Source: Ignatzschineria sp.
GTDB lineage: Bacteria > Pseudomonadota > Gammaproteobacteria > Cardiobacteriales > Wohlfahrtiimonadaceae
Assembly (NCBI GenBank): GCA_030150405.1
Contig: JASLFU010000034.1
Coordinates: 62,001 to 126,000 of the forward strand
DNA length: 64,000 bases
Direction: 5' to 3'
The notes under the pieces are model-generated. The model had not been told where the DNA came from. It saw only the letters and a program-made list of their open reading frames with translations, and made no database searches. A program made the position numbers and the translations under genes. Positions 9,001-17,901 of this stretch are shown piece after piece; positions within the stretch are counted from its first letter, which is position 1; each line of letters starts with the position of its first letter.

Positions 9001-9130
9001 CATCGGTTGGGTAATTGTGGGAGGAATGAGTATCGGTACACTTTTAACCCTTATTGTGGTGCCGGTAGTCTATCTATTACTAAGCGGTTTAAATTGGCGT
9101 TTTTGGAAAAAAGCTTCTAAAGCAGAATAG
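6026..9130 (+). CDS. RND (HAE-1 family) multidrug efflux pump, inner-membrane subunit
   Basis: A 1034-residue protein of usual RND length that starts MKLSETSIKRPVFATVLN. It has twelve predicted membrane segments in two halves and two large periplasmic loops. The proton-relay acidic pair of TM4 is present at D406-D407 (GLVVDDAIVMLENIHRH). The second-half conserved stretch GLVTLVGLITKHGILIVEFANQ and RLRPILMTTGAMVLGSIPLA are also intact. It is a drug/proton antiporter working with the adaptor upstream. No outer-membrane factor gene follows, so it must borrow a TolC/OprM-like channel from elsewhere. Heavy-metal (HME) signatures are absent, which favours organic substrates. Confidence 0.94.
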   Translation: MKLSETSIKRPVFATVLNIIIILLGIIGLNRLTIREYPDIDVPVISVMASYQGASPEIIETQVTKVIEDAVTSVDGIDYITSNSRRGSSFVNITFKPTKDIEEAANDVRDRVSRAKRALPDEVTEPIVRKSDSDADPVLILALSSNDHSPIELTKMVETIIKPQIELLEGVANITIWGERQPVMRIWIDPQKLAILDITVNDVENALRAQNVEIPAGTIKSSTREFSIVARTDLNLVSEFKNIIIKLADDDLNESRPLVRLSDVATVELGGVEETSRPRMNGRRGVGVAVIKQSVANPLTLSSDIRAALPALQESLPEGVSLDISSDNSIFINKSLTSVYNTIVEALLFVGVVIFLFLRDWRATIIPMVTVPISLIGTLFVIYLLGYSINTLTLLAFVLAIGLVVDDAIVMLENIHRHIENGISPMKAAFIGSKEIGFAIIAMTLTLAAVFLPLTFSEGRIGKLFVEFAMTLAIAVLISGFTALTLSPMMCSRLLKSSSHENGKELKGRKRWGQRISSKIEAFLNWLSQRYEHFLEIILARKIWVLLGMGLILGATALIYRALPEMLSPTEDRGFIRVMAITPEGATVDFTDRYFTEVEDHLVESLDDAIVYTVSGVASGAIGFITLKDWDERSESQMSITQRLNRDFQSMALGLRVFASNPQSLGQGGGSKDVEIVIRSNESFEELDRNVTKIMQTLQEYPQFVTPDNDLRMNTPQLEVRVDREKLALLGIDVNVVGRTLETALGGRNVTRFKEGAEQYDVMVQVDPQRRSEPRDLTGIYVRSKYGEMVPLLNFVTIEETIAPQNLRHFNKLRSATISANLSEGISQGEGIALMESIIRDAMPDAMLDYQGASREFLEAGASMVLIFLMALLFIYLVMAAQFESWLDPLIILISVPMAGFGALGALYLAGGSLNIYSQIGLVTLVGLITKHGILIVEFANQIQAEGESKLTAIIRSATLRLRPILMTTGAMVLGSIPLALATGAGAESRQAIGWVIVGGMSIGTLLTLIVVPVVYLLLSGLNWRFWKKASKAE

Positions 9131-9280
9131 AGCTTAAGAAGAGAGAGAGCCATTTTTTAACCCTCACACCATCAAAAATAATATTTCGTTGCGAAGCGGG
9201 GGATAAATCGCTATTCTCAAAAGGTTAGGGGAGTGGGAGGTCTGCTCCTTCAATTTAGTCTGTTTTTAAAAGGAATATTT

Positions 9281-10507
9281 ATGGAGAATCAGAGTAAGCT
9301 TTTAGCGCTCTACAATAAGATTGGGAATGTGAATCTCATCTTAATCGGTTTGCTATTAGGGATCTTTGTGGGCGTTTTTATGCCGGATTTGGCAAATTCA
9401 CTCTCAATTTTAGGCCAGCTTTTTGTTAAAGCGTTAATGGCGGTAGCCCCCATTTTAGTCTTTGTTCTTGTAGCGGCAGCTATTGCTCAGCACCAAAAAG
9501 GGCAAGCTACACAGGTAAAGTCTGTTTTAGTGCTCTATCTTGTGGGGACATTTGTCTCAGCGTTAGTGGCTGTAGTGGCGAGCTTTCTCTTCCCAACAAC
9601 GCTTATTTTGCAAACAGGCGCGGCGGATCTCTCTCCACCTGCGGGTATTTTAGAAGTCTTACGCACTGTGGTTTTAAATATGGTGGATAACCCCGTCAAC
9701 GCTCTTCTTAATGCGAACTTTTTAGGTATTCTTCTCTGGGGAGTCTCTTTAGGGATTGTCCTTCGTCGGGGACACACCGCAACAAAAGAGATGATGAGCG
9801 ATATTGCAGATGGTGTTTCGATTATTGTCCGTTGGGTGATTCGTTTTGCTCCGTTAGGTATTTTCGGATTAGTAGCATCGACCATCGCTTCCACAGGTTT
9901 AGAGGCGCTTTTAGGCTATGCTCAGCTCTTAGCAGTATTGCTAGGTAGCATGTTCTTTATCGCTTTTGTGATCAATCCTCTTATTGTGTATATCAAGATT
10001 CGTCGCAATCCTTATCCTTTAGTTTGGGCTGCGATTCGTGAAAGTGGAGTCACCGCCTTTTTCACCCGTAGTTCTGCGGCGAATGTCCCCGTTAATATGG
10101 CGATGTGTAAGCGTATGGGATTAGATGAAGATACCTATTCAATCTCTATTCCTTTAGGCGCTACCATCAATATGGGGGGCGCGGCTATTACGATTACTGT
10201 TTTAACTTTAGCCGCCGTAAATACCTTAGGGATTGAGGTAAGCTTACCTACAGCACTTCTCTTAAGTGTAGTGGCAGCGGTATGTGCTTGTGGAGCTTCA
10301 GGTGTTGCGGGAGGATCGCTTCTCCTTATTCCTTTAGCGTGTAGCCTCTTTGGTATCTCCAATGAGATCGCTATGCAAGTAGTAGCCGTGGGCTTTATTA
10401 TCGGCGTATTGCAGGATTCTACTGAAACTGCGCTGAACTCTTCTACCGATGTGCTCTTTACTGCGGCGGCTTGTTTGGCAGAAGAGGAGCGGGGCGCTAA
10501 GGCGTAA
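9281..10507 (+). CDS. sstT: Serine/threonine:Na+ symporter SstT
   Basis: A member of the dicarboxylate/amino acid:cation symporter (DAACS) family importing L-Ser and L-Thr with Na+. From the ATG at 9281 it has 408 residues, close to E. coli SstT. I prefer this start to an in-frame upstream codon at 9233 because AAAGGA precedes it. Diagnostic stretches are [33 protein letters not shown] and [20 protein letters not shown], the hairpin and TM7 regions that bind substrate and sodium. It stands alone with its own terminator. Confidence 0.93.
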   Translation: MENQSKLLALYNKIGNVNLILIGLLLGIFVGVFMPDLANSLSILGQLFVKALMAVAPILVFVLVAAAIAQHQKGQATQVKSVLVLYLVGTFVSALVAVVASFLFPTTLILQTGAADLSPPAGILEVLRTVVLNMVDNPVNALLNANFLGILLWGVSLGIVLRRGHTATKEMMSDIADGVSIIVRWVIRFAPLGIFGLVASTIASTGLEALLGYAQLLAVLLGSMFFIAFVINPLIVYIKIRRNPYPLVWAAIRESGVTAFFTRSSAANVPVNMAMCKRMGLDEDTYSISIPLGATINMGGAAITITVLTLAAVNTLGIEVSLPTALLLSVVAAVCACGASGVAGGSLLLIPLACSLFGISNEIAMQVVAVGFIIGVLQDSTETALNSSTDVLFTAAACLAEEERGAKA

Positions 10508-10548
10508 ACCTACAATGCTCTTTTCGAAAGCGTAAAAAATATTATTTT

Positions 10549-10576
10549 AAAAGCCCCATTTTTGGGGCTTTTTCTT
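10549..10576 (+). terminator. Intrinsic terminator after sstT
   Basis: AAAGCCCCA/TGGGGCTTT hairpin (10550-10570) with a short T loop, followed by TTTTTC. Confidence 0.85.
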
Positions 10577-10707
10577 AGTAAGAAGAGAATTGCGTTAGCG
10601 AATCTGCACGTTTTAAAAGAGAAAGAGTCAGAGAGATAAAAGATGCGGAGTATTCATAGTAGAATAGAGAGATGATATGCAAGGGAAGTTAGATAAAAGG
10701 AGTCAGG

Positions 10708-11328
10708 GTGAAGGTTAAATATCTGGGCAGACAGGAATATGCGCCCACTTTAGCTGCGATGCAGGAGTTTACGGAAAATCGTACAGAAGAGACAGAAGAT
10801 CAATTATGGGTCGTGGAGCATCCTGCTGTCTTTACTCAAGGGCAGCGGGGCAAGCCAGAGCATATTTTACAAGCGAGCGATATTCCCATTGTGCAGGTTG
10901 ATCGTGGCGGGCAGGTGACCTATCACGGCCCCGGGCAGTTAGTGATCTACACCTTAATTAATTTTAAGCGATTAAATCGAGGGGTGCGGGAGCTTGTTCG
11001 TTCGATTGAAAATGCCATTATCGCAACACTTAACGAGTATGGCATCGAAAGTAGCGGAGATGTAGAAGCGCCAGGGGTCTACACCGAGGGAAAGAAGATT
11101 GCCGCTTTAGGGCTACGTATCCGCAAAGGGGCGGTTTATCATGGATTAAGTTTAAATGTAAATATGGATCTTACCCCTTTTAGCTATATTAATCCCTGTG
11201 GTTATGCCGGGTTAGAAGTGGCCCAAATTGCAGATTATATAAATCCAGCACCCTCTTTGAAAGAAGTGGCGGAAAAGGTGATCTTTCATCTTAATAGAGA
11301 GCTGCATTTAGATGCGAGGGAGACCTAA
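10708..11328 (+). CDS. lipB: Octanoyl-[acyl carrier protein]:protein N-octanoyltransferase LipB
   Basis: LipB moves octanoate from acyl-ACP to lipoyl domains, the first step of lipoate synthesis. The 206-residue product starts with GTG, five bases after AGGAG (10698-10702). It contains [50 protein letters not shown] and the catalytic cysteine in [11 protein letters not shown] (C164). lipA, its usual partner, does not follow. Instead azlC starts three bases after the stop, so the three genes lipB-azlC-azlD are probably co-transcribed. Confidence 0.95.
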   Translation: MKVKYLGRQEYAPTLAAMQEFTENRTEETEDQLWVVEHPAVFTQGQRGKPEHILQASDIPIVQVDRGGQVTYHGPGQLVIYTLINFKRLNRGVRELVRSIENAIIATLNEYGIESSGDVEAPGVYTEGKKIAALGLRIRKGAVYHGLSLNVNMDLTPFSYINPCGYAGLEVAQIADYINPAPSLKEVAEKVIFHLNRELHLDARET

Positions 11329-11331
11329 AGA

Positions 11332-12012
11332 ATGGAGCAAAATCTAGGTTGGAAGCGGGCTTTAGAGGTCACTTCTCCCGTGGCGATGGGGTATGCACCC
11401 GCTGGCATGGCCTTTGGCGTTTTAGCAAGCGTAGCGGGCATTCCTTGGTGGATCTCAATTATTATCTCTATCATCACTTTTTCAGGAGCTGCGCAATATG
11501 CCGTTATCCCGATGATAGCCGGGGGAGCGGGGATCTTTAATATCTCCATTAATACTTTTGTGATTAATTTACGCCATATTTTTTATGCGCTGCCGTTATT
11601 AGATATTTTGCCTAAAAATCGATTCAAACGCGCCTATTGTCTCTTTGCACTTACAGACGAATGCTTTTCGGTGATGACCACCTTAAATAAAACAGAGCAA
11701 CGGGAGCTCTATCCAAAAATAGCACTCTTGGTTCATAGCTATTGGGTGGGCGCGACGATTGTGGGGATTCTTGCCGGACAGAAGATGGCGGAACTTATCC
11801 CTAATTTAGATTTTGCTCTTGCGGCGCTCTTTGTCATTTTATGGTTTGAACAGGTGCGGGCAAAACGAGTCTGGTGGCCAAGCTTACTAGCCTTTATTCT
11901 CTTTTTATTCATGCTCTGGGTCTACCCTAAAGGGGCATTATTAGGGGCGCTTATTCTCTCTGTGGTAGGCATTTTATTACGCGGGATTTTAAAACCGGGG
12001 GATGTGGCATGA
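11332..12012 (+). CDS. azlC: AzlC family branched-chain amino acid exporter, large subunit
   Basis: A 226-residue membrane protein with about six helices. Family patterns are YAPAGMAFGVLAS near the N-terminus, SGAAQYAVIPM, NTFVINLRHIFYALPL and ALTDECFSV. AzlCD (YgaZH-type) pairs export valine and other branched-chain amino acids. The stop overlaps the azlD start by four bases (ATGA), so the two subunits are coupled. Which amino acid is exported is inferred from family only. Confidence 0.9.
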   Translation: MEQNLGWKRALEVTSPVAMGYAPAGMAFGVLASVAGIPWWISIIISIITFSGAAQYAVIPMIAGGAGIFNISINTFVINLRHIFYALPLLDILPKNRFKRAYCLFALTDECFSVMTTLNKTEQRELYPKIALLVHSYWVGATIVGILAGQKMAELIPNLDFALAALFVILWFEQVRAKRVWWPSLLAFILFLFMLWVYPKGALLGALILSVVGILLRGILKPGDVA

Positions 12013-12344
12013 GTACAGTCACTATTTTAATCGCTATTTTCTCTATGGGGCTGATTACCTTTATTCTACGTGCACTCCCCACTATTGTGCCAAAAGAGTG
12101 GCTCGATTCTTTTCTCTTAAAATTGCTCAATTTCGCTCTGCCTATGAGTGTGATGATGGTGCTGATTTTAAATAGTATTAGCATTGATTTTAATGACCTC
12201 AATCTTTTACGAATCGGGGCAGAGATTGGAGCGCTGCTTATTGTTTTAGGGAGCTACTTGGCGTGGCGGAATGTCTTTTTGAGTGTAATTTTAGGTGTCG
12301 CCTCTTTAAATGGATTCCTTGCTCTGTTTTCACTTTTAGGTTAG
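12009..12344 (+). CDS. azlD: AzlD family branched-chain amino acid exporter, small subunit
   Basis: A 111-residue protein with four hydrophobic segments. The pattern FILRALPTIVPKEW near the N-terminus is typical of AzlD/YgaH small subunits. It overlaps azlC by four bases and would form the exporter with it. Confidence 0.88.
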   Translation: MSTVTILIAIFSMGLITFILRALPTIVPKEWLDSFLLKLLNFALPMSVMMVLILNSISIDFNDLNLLRIGAEIGALLIVLGSYLAWRNVFLSVILGVASLNGFLALFSLLG

Positions 12345-12453
12345 AGGAGTAAAATTGAGCGCTAAAGAGGATCCTTACTTTTCAAAAAGGAATAGATCCG
12401 TTATAATATGTCACTTTATAAATTGATAAACTGTAATAAAAAGGATGAGGATT

Positions 12454-12792
12454 ATGACAGATTACAAAGCAATGGCTCAAGAGATGCTCAACGAAAATAA
12501 ATTTATGATGAATGAGTGTGCGGAAGTGGGTAAAACCATGTTCCAATTACATACTCACGTGATGACAGATCGCGCACTTACGAAGAAGCATAAAGAGCTG
12601 ATCGCATTAGGTATTGCGATCTCCTCACGTTGTGAGGGCTGTATGGTTGCGCACATTAAAGCGGCTTTAGGCTTTGGTGCAACCATGGAAGAGATCGCTG
12701 AGACTGTAGAAGTGGCTATCCTCATGGGGGGCGGTCCTGCAGTATCTTATGGCGGTAAAGCTATTGAGATGGCTAAGCAATTCTCAGAATAA
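12454..12792 (+). CDS. Carboxymuconolactone decarboxylase family protein (AhpD-like, CxxC)
   Basis: A 112-residue protein of the CMD/AhpD-like fold. The core is KHKELIALGIAISSRCEGCMVAHIKAAL, with the CxxC pair and the following histidine used by peroxidase members. The loop ILMGGGPAVSYGGKA is common in small one-domain members. The ATG at 12454 is preferred to the in-frame ATG at 12445, which sits inside the purine-rich ribosome binding site (AAGGATGAGG). A disulfide-linked antioxidant role is likely, but the substrate is unknown. It is distinct from the full-length AhpD at 31.6 kb and has its own terminator. Confidence 0.85.
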   Translation: MTDYKAMAQEMLNENKFMMNECAEVGKTMFQLHTHVMTDRALTKKHKELIALGIAISSRCEGCMVAHIKAALGFGATMEEIAETVEVAILMGGGPAVSYGGKAIEMAKQFSE

Positions 12793-12850
12793 TTTGAGGA
12801 GCCGTTAAAGATTATCGGTAGAAAATAATCTACGGGATAATTTAAAGCAG

Positions 12851-12882
12851 AAGTCTACTTCTTATGGGAGTAGACTTTTTTA
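12851..12882 (+). terminator. Intrinsic terminator after the CMD-family gene
   Basis: AAGTCTACT (12851-12859) pairs with AGTAGACTT (12869-12877), a perfect 9-bp stem, and T-rich sequence follows. Confidence 0.85.
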
Positions 12883-12982
12883 TTGGCTAGAAAAGGGAAG
12901 TAATGAGGGATAAATTTGCGTAAGGTGACATTCCTCTTATAAAATTCTCTCTTCTTTTCTAACGATATATGGGGGAAAAACG

Positions 12983-13348
12983 ATGGGAACAGCGCTTCAT
13001 TTTAAAATCTTAGCGGTACTTTGGTTTATTTTTATGTTATTTGTGCTCTTTATGCCAGGGAGCAGTGTTCCAGAGGTTTCCTTCTCTTTTCCTCATTTTG
13101 ATAAGCTCATTCACTTTACACTTTTTGCTGTCTTTACATTTTTATTGCAAAAAGCGTTAACGCCGCCGCTATTTGCGCGGACGATTTTACTCCTTTTTCT
13201 TTTTGCCGGAGGGAGTGAGATTATTCAAGAACTCTATATTCCCCGTCGTTCAGGCGATATTCTCGATTTTATCGCCAATAGCACGGGTATTATCTTTTCG
13301 ATTATTCTTACAAGTTACCGTTTTCAGCGTGACCGCTCTACAGAGTAA
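12983..13348 (+). CDS. VanZ-like membrane protein
   Basis: A 121-residue protein with four hydrophobic segments. The VanZ family signature is seen in FDKLIHFTLFAVFTFLL and SEIIQELYIPRRSGDILDFIANSTGI. The name comes from a teicoplanin-resistance accessory protein, but most chromosomal members have no proven role, and nothing here suggests glycopeptide resistance. It converges on waaC, with the two stop codons three bases apart. Confidence 0.8.
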   Translation: MGTALHFKILAVLWFIFMLFVLFMPGSSVPEVSFSFPHFDKLIHFTLFAVFTFLLQKALTPPLFARTILLLFLFAGGSEIIQELYIPRRSGDILDFIANSTGIIFSIILTSYRFQRDRSTE

Positions 13349-13350
13349 AA

Positions 13351-14343
13351 TTAAACTTGAGGCAAAATATTAAAGGAACGGATCACTTCGATGACCTCCA
13401 ATACCTCAGGATTCTTGCCTTTACCCCCTAAATTTTTTGCGTGGGGATTGCCTTTCGTTGGAATTACGCCGGCATAATCGGCATGACTATCGAGAAAGAG
13501 TCCTACAATAGGGCGATCCTGTGTATTTGCCAGATGGGCAAGTCCAGTATCTACGGCAACAATTAGCTCTGCTTTAGAGAGAATAAGCCCAGCTTCTTGT
13601 AGTGTAACTTTGGGCATTACAATAGCGCCTAAAATATTTTTGGCCATACGTTCGGCGCGCGCTTTTTCTCGTGCATTCCCCCAAAAGAGAATGGAGATAA
13701 GCCCCTCTTTTGCGAGCCAATTGCCAAGCTGGATCCAGCGCTCTTCCGGCCACTCTTTCGATTCTGCACTTGTCCCATGAATAAGTGCTGCAAAGGGGCG
13801 ATTAGGAGTTAAATCGGAACTCTCTTCCCAATGTTGAATGCCAAAATCGGGGGCATCGTTAATTTCATAATTAAAGATCTGCGCAAAGAGTGCACGATTG
13901 CGCTCAATAGCGCTTAAGCCTTTGGCTACGGTAAAGTTATGATCATAAAAACGAGCGGCCATCGGCTCCCGGATAGAGCTTTTAGAATAGCTATAAGTGG
14001 GGGATTGCCCACGATTTGCTGCGGTTTTCGTAATGGCTACACTCTTTAGCAAGCCTTGGGCATCAACGATCTTATCCCATCGGGTAGCGCGTAATTCCTT
14101 CTTAAAGTTTTGATATTCCCGCCATGTTTGGGCACTTAAAAGGTTTTTCTTCCAGCGCCGAAAACTAAATTGAATAATATTGTTTGTAATCGGGTGCATC
14201 TGTGCAATATCGCTAAAGGCCTCTTCCACCACCCATGTAAACTGATACCCCCCAGAGCGATGATTCATTAAGTCTGTTAATGCGGGAAAGGTGTGAATAA
14301 GGTCTCCCATGGAGGAGGTTTTAACAAGTAGCACATTCTTCAT
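13351..14343 (-). CDS. waaC: Lipopolysaccharide heptosyltransferase I
   Basis: A 330-residue GT9 glycosyltransferase that adds the first L-glycero-D-manno-heptose to Kdo of the LPS inner core. The start MKNVLLVKTSSMGDLIHTFPAL is the family N-terminus, with conserved VVEEAF and the C-terminal IVAVDTGLAHLANTQDRPIVGLF (nucleotide-sugar site). I prefer the ATG at 14343 to in-frame upstream codons because it aligns with the family, though the nearby AGGA is 11 bases away. No other LPS core gene is adjacent. Confidence 0.9.
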   Translation of the reverse strand: MKNVLLVKTSSMGDLIHTFPALTDLMNHRSGGYQFTWVVEEAFSDIAQMHPITNNIIQFSFRRWKKNLLSAQTWREYQNFKKELRATRWDKIVDAQGLLKSVAITKTAANRGQSPTYSYSKSSIREPMAARFYDHNFTVAKGLSAIERNRALFAQIFNYEINDAPDFGIQHWEESSDLTPNRPFAALIHGTSAESKEWPEERWIQLGNWLAKEGLISILFWGNAREKARAERMAKNILGAIVMPKVTLQEAGLILSKAELIVAVDTGLAHLANTQDRPIVGLFLDSHADYAGVIPTKGNPHAKNLGGKGKNPEVLEVIEVIRSFNILPQV

Positions 14344-14658
14344 AGAAAAGGCGATCCTTTTAAGCCAATGAAAAGAGCTTCTGATTATAACGGCAAAGCG
14401 GGAAGATATCGAGATAAGGAGCAGAAAGAGTGATATAAGCAAAGGCTTAGTTAAATTTAGAGGAAAGAGTGAGAGATAAGCGCTTGTATGGAGAGGGGAA
14501 GATATATTTCATAAAGAGGCTTTTCTTCTCTCTAGGCTCTTGCTACATTGAAACAATTGCTAAAAATGCGGTAATTACTAAAAGTTACTCGCAAAGTTAT
14601 ATAAATAAAATTTATAAAAATAAAAAATATTACGCCCCAAGGCATGAGGAGAAGATAG
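14344..14658. other. Divergent intergenic region between waaC and argC
   Basis: A 315-base AT-rich region with promoters expected for both directions. One perfect 7+7 inverted repeat (14600-14616) lies 42 bases before argC. A 65-codon open frame here was rejected as a gene. Confidence 0.5.
14600..14617. promoter_or_regulatory. Candidate ArgR/AhrC operator before argC
   Basis: TATAAATAAAATTTATAA is a perfect inverted repeat (7-3-7) over its first 17 bases. It agrees at about 12 of 18 positions with the Bacillus-type ARG box (CATGAATAAAAATTCAAG). High AT content makes such matches easy, so confidence is low. Confidence 0.3.
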
Positions 14659-15708
14659 ATGATTAAGGTAGGAGTGATCGGTGCTACCGGTTATGCTGGT
14701 GAGCAATTAGTCTGGATTTTAGAGCAACATCCCGAAGTGGAGATTCGTCTGCTCTCTTCCCGTTCTTATGCTGAGGATAATTTTGCTGAGATCTATCCTA
14801 ACTACCAAAATCGTTTAGAACAGCAATTAATCAGCGATGAGGATTTTATGGCGCGTATCGGGGAGATCGATCTGCTTTTTATGGCGCTTCCCCATGGACT
14901 TTCTCAAGAATTTGTACAAAAAGCGGTAGAGCAGAATGTTAAGGTGATCGATCTTGGGGCAGATTTTCGTTTTGATGCAGTAGAGACATATGAGAAGTGG
15001 TATGGGCTAGAGCATCAAGCAAAAGCCTTAAATAGTGAGGCAATCTATGGTTTGCCGGAACTTTATAGGGATAGGATTAAAGGGGCTAGAATTGTTGCTT
15101 CACCGGGATGTTTTCCCACATCAGCGATTTTAGGTATCGCGCCTTTAATTGAGGCAGGAGTCGTCGCGCCAAAGTCGATTATTATTGATGCGAAATCGGG
15201 AACGACAGGGGCAGGCAGAAGTGCAAAAACAAGTTCTCTCTATTGTGAGGTGAATGAAAACTTTAAGCCTTATGGAGTTTTTGGTCATCGCCATACCCCT
15301 GAGATCGAGGAGAAGCTCACAAATTTACAGGGCGCTCCGGTAGAGGTGACCTTTACCCCCCATCTTCTCCCGCTAAATAGAGGTATTCTTTCTACAATCT
15401 ATTTTGACCTTACCCCGGAAGCTGCCCCTGATTTTCATCAGGCAAAAGCGTTTGAACTTTTTCAATCTTACTATAAAAAAGAGCCCTTTATTCGTGTGGT
15501 TGAGCATCTCCCTGAATTGAGCCACATACGTGGCACCAATTTTTGTGATCTGACCGTAAGAGTCGATGCAGAACGGGGGAGAGTGATTGTGATCTCAGCG
15601 ATCGATAACCTTATTAAAGGGGCGTCAGGGCAGGCGGTTCAGAGCATGAATTTAATGTTTAACCTTGAAGAAAATCGGGGCTTAAGCTTTTTATCGATGT
15701 ATATCTAA
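14659..15708 (+). CDS. argC: N-acetyl-gamma-glutamyl-phosphate reductase
   Basis: Third step of arginine synthesis: NADPH reduction of N-acetylglutamyl phosphate to the semialdehyde. The 349-residue product has the NADP-binding loop VGVIGATGYAGEQLVWIL, the catalytic cysteine C151 in ASPGCFPTSA, and KSGTTGAGRSAK plus GHRHTPEIEE. It is the first gene of argC-argJ-argB-argD. Gaps are 78, 2 and 10 bases. A GAGGAGAAG ribosome binding site precedes the ATG. Confidence 0.96.
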   Translation: MIKVGVIGATGYAGEQLVWILEQHPEVEIRLLSSRSYAEDNFAEIYPNYQNRLEQQLISDEDFMARIGEIDLLFMALPHGLSQEFVQKAVEQNVKVIDLGADFRFDAVETYEKWYGLEHQAKALNSEAIYGLPELYRDRIKGARIVASPGCFPTSAILGIAPLIEAGVVAPKSIIIDAKSGTTGAGRSAKTSSLYCEVNENFKPYGVFGHRHTPEIEEKLTNLQGAPVEVTFTPHLLPLNRGILSTIYFDLTPEAAPDFHQAKAFELFQSYYKKEPFIRVVEHLPELSHIRGTNFCDLTVRVDAERGRVIVISAIDNLIKGASGQAVQSMNLMFNLEENRGLSFLSMYI

Positions 15709-15786
15709 TATCGAATATACAAATAGCGATTACATAAATACTTATTCGATCACTTATCCGCTAAGATCAATGGGAGGAAGCGAGGG

Positions 15787-17007
15787 ATGATAAAAATTTT
15801 GGAAGGGGGCTCGATCACCTCAGTGCCGGGCTTTAAAGCTGCGGGTATTGCAGCGGGGATTAAAGCGAGCGGAAAGCGAGATTTAGCACTTATCTATAGT
15901 GAATGCGAGGCTATTGCCGCAGTCACCTTAACGCAAAACAGATTTCGAGCAGCCCCTGTGGAGCTCTGTCAGGCTTATGCTGATCATGAGTATCATCGGG
16001 CGATTATTATCAATAGCGGCAATGCCAATGCCTGTACGGGGGAGCAAGGGGAGCATGATGCTGCTCGCATGAGTAAGCTTACCGCTAAGAAGCTTAATCT
16101 TAAGGCCGAAGAGATCTTTGTAGCTTCTACAGGAGTGATTGGACAACCCCTTCCAATGGAAAAAATCGAGCGGGGTATAGAAAAGATCTCGGCCGAACTC
16201 TCTTCAACCGGGGGATCTCTTGCGGCCGAAGCGATTATGACCACCGATCTTGTCTCTAAAGAGGTGGCCGTGACTTTCGAGATTGAGGGGAAAACCGTTA
16301 CGATTGGCGGAATGGCCAAAGGTTCGGGGATGATTCACCCTAATATGGCTACCATGATCGCCGTTATTACCACTGATGCCAATATCACTAAAGAGATGTT
16401 ACAAAAAGCGTTTATGGCTAGCGTAAATGGCTCCTACAATATGGTTTCTGTCGATGGAGATACCAGCACGAATGATTCCGCCTTTATTCTAGCTAATGGA
16501 CGGGCGGGGCATCCTCTTATTGAGCGTAATGATGAAAACTATCTTCTTTTTAAGCGGGCGTTAGATCTGGTGAATCAAACATTAGCGAAAAAGATTGCCC
16601 GAGATGGCGAGGGAGCCACAAAATTGGTGGAGGTCGAAGTACTCCACGCAACTTCGCTTTTAGATGCGCAAAAGGTGGCTAAATCGGTGATAACCTCGAG
16701 CTTAGTCAAGACGGCTATCTTTGGTCAGGATGGAAACTGGGGAAGAATTATTAGCGCCATTGGTAATTCAGAAGCCGATTTTGAGCCTGGCAAACTTAAG
16801 ATTTTTATCGAAAGTCATCAGGGCAAGGTGCAGATTGTAGATGCGGGCTCAGGCATTATGTTTGAGACCGATCTTCTGGATAAAATCCTGACCGCAGAAG
16901 AGATTAAAATCACCATCGATCTTTGTAATGGGGGAAGCCAGAGCAAAGCGTGGGGCTGCGATCTTTCCTACGATTATGTAAAAATTAATGCGGACTATAG
17001 GACTTAA
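15787..17007 (+). CDS. argJ: Bifunctional glutamate N-acetyltransferase / amino-acid acetyltransferase ArgJ
   Basis: ArgJ recycles the acetyl group from N-acetylornithine to glutamate and, in bifunctional forms, also makes N-acetylglutamate from acetyl-CoA. The 406-residue precursor cleaves itself at the Ala-Thr bond in KGSGMIHPNMATMIAV, leaving T189 as the nucleophile. NSGNANACTGEQG and QDGNWGRIISAIGNS are further family marks. With argJ present, the cell uses the cyclic acetyl pathway rather than ArgE. Whether this one also works with acetyl-CoA cannot be read from sequence. argB follows after two bases. Confidence 0.95.
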   Translation: MIKILEGGSITSVPGFKAAGIAAGIKASGKRDLALIYSECEAIAAVTLTQNRFRAAPVELCQAYADHEYHRAIIINSGNANACTGEQGEHDAARMSKLTAKKLNLKAEEIFVASTGVIGQPLPMEKIERGIEKISAELSSTGGSLAAEAIMTTDLVSKEVAVTFEIEGKTVTIGGMAKGSGMIHPNMATMIAVITTDANITKEMLQKAFMASVNGSYNMVSVDGDTSTNDSAFILANGRAGHPLIERNDENYLLFKRALDLVNQTLAKKIARDGEGATKLVEVEVLHATSLLDAQKVAKSVITSSLVKTAIFGQDGNWGRIISAIGNSEADFEPGKLKIFIESHQGKVQIVDAGSGIMFETDLLDKILTAEEIKITIDLCNGGSQSKAWGCDLSYDYVKINADYRT

Positions 17008-17009
17008 AG

Positions 17010-17891
17010 ATGATTACTAACCATGATAAAGCCCATATCTTAGTCGAAGCGCTCCCCTATATTCGCAAATATGCGGGGAAAACCGTAGTGATTAAATATG
17101 GCGGCGCTGCAATGGTGGATACCCAAATCCGTGCAGAATTTATGAAGGATGTGGTGCTGATGAAATATGTCGGTATCCATCCCATTATTGTCCATGGCGG
17201 AGGGCCCGAAATTAATGCGATGCTAGGGCGCGTGAATAAAGAGACCGAGTTTGTTGAGGGAAATCGAGTAAGCGATGCGGAAACCGTTGAGATCGCAGAG
17301 ATGGTACTTTCAGCTAAGGTGAATAAAGGCATCGTTGCGGAGCTTGGCAAGCTTGGAGGCAAAGCGGTGGGCTTAAGCGGTAAAGATGGTGGCTTGATTC
17401 AGGCTGAAAAAAAGTATATCGAAAAAGCAGGGGAGAGAATCGATATCGGTTTTGTGGGAGAGGTGAGTAAAATCAACCGCAATCTCATCGATATTTTAGT
17501 GGCGGAAGATTATATCCCCGTAGTCTCCTCAATCGGAACAAATGCAGAAGGGGAGACCTTTAATATCAATGCCGATTATGTCGCCGGGGAGATTGCCGCA
17601 GCGATGGATGCTTATCGATTAATTTTCTTAACAGATGTGAATGGCGTCTATCGAGATTTTGAAGATAAAGAGAGCCTAATTTCCAAGATGAGCTTAACGG
17701 AAGCGCGGGAATATATCGATTCTGGCGTTATTAGCGGGGGGATGATTCCGAAAGTTAATACCTGTCTCGCGGCTATTGAACGAGGAGTGGGGTACGTTAT
17801 TATTCTTAATGGGCAGATTCGTCACTCCATTTTACTTGAGCTCTTTACAGAAGAGGGCTGCGGAACCATGATTTATAGTGATAAAGAATAA
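17010..17891 (+). CDS. argB: Acetylglutamate kinase
   Basis: It phosphorylates N-acetylglutamate. The 293-residue product contains VVIKYGGAAM (ATP-binding lysine), IIVHGGGPEIN and the C-terminal GGMIPKVNTCLAAIERGV loop. The N-terminal extension (HDKAHILVEALPYIRKYAGK) is the helix that, in hexameric arginine-inhibited kinases, mediates ring formation, so feedback inhibition by arginine is likely. This extension and overall wording are nearer the Bacillota/cyanobacterial type than the short E. coli enzyme. Confidence 0.95.
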   Translation: MITNHDKAHILVEALPYIRKYAGKTVVIKYGGAAMVDTQIRAEFMKDVVLMKYVGIHPIIVHGGGPEINAMLGRVNKETEFVEGNRVSDAETVEIAEMVLSAKVNKGIVAELGKLGGKAVGLSGKDGGLIQAEKKYIEKAGERIDIGFVGEVSKINRNLIDILVAEDYIPVVSSIGTNAEGETFNINADYVAGEIAAAMDAYRLIFLTDVNGVYRDFEDKESLISKMSLTEAREYIDSGVISGGMIPKVNTCLAAIERGVGYVIILNGQIRHSILLELFTEEGCGTMIYSDKE

Positions 17892-17901
17892 GGAGCAATC
17901 T

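Noticed and set aside
14469..14666. 65-codon open frame before argC
   Set aside because: Overlaps the argC start, has no recognisable domain or ribosome binding site, and spans the expected promoter region.
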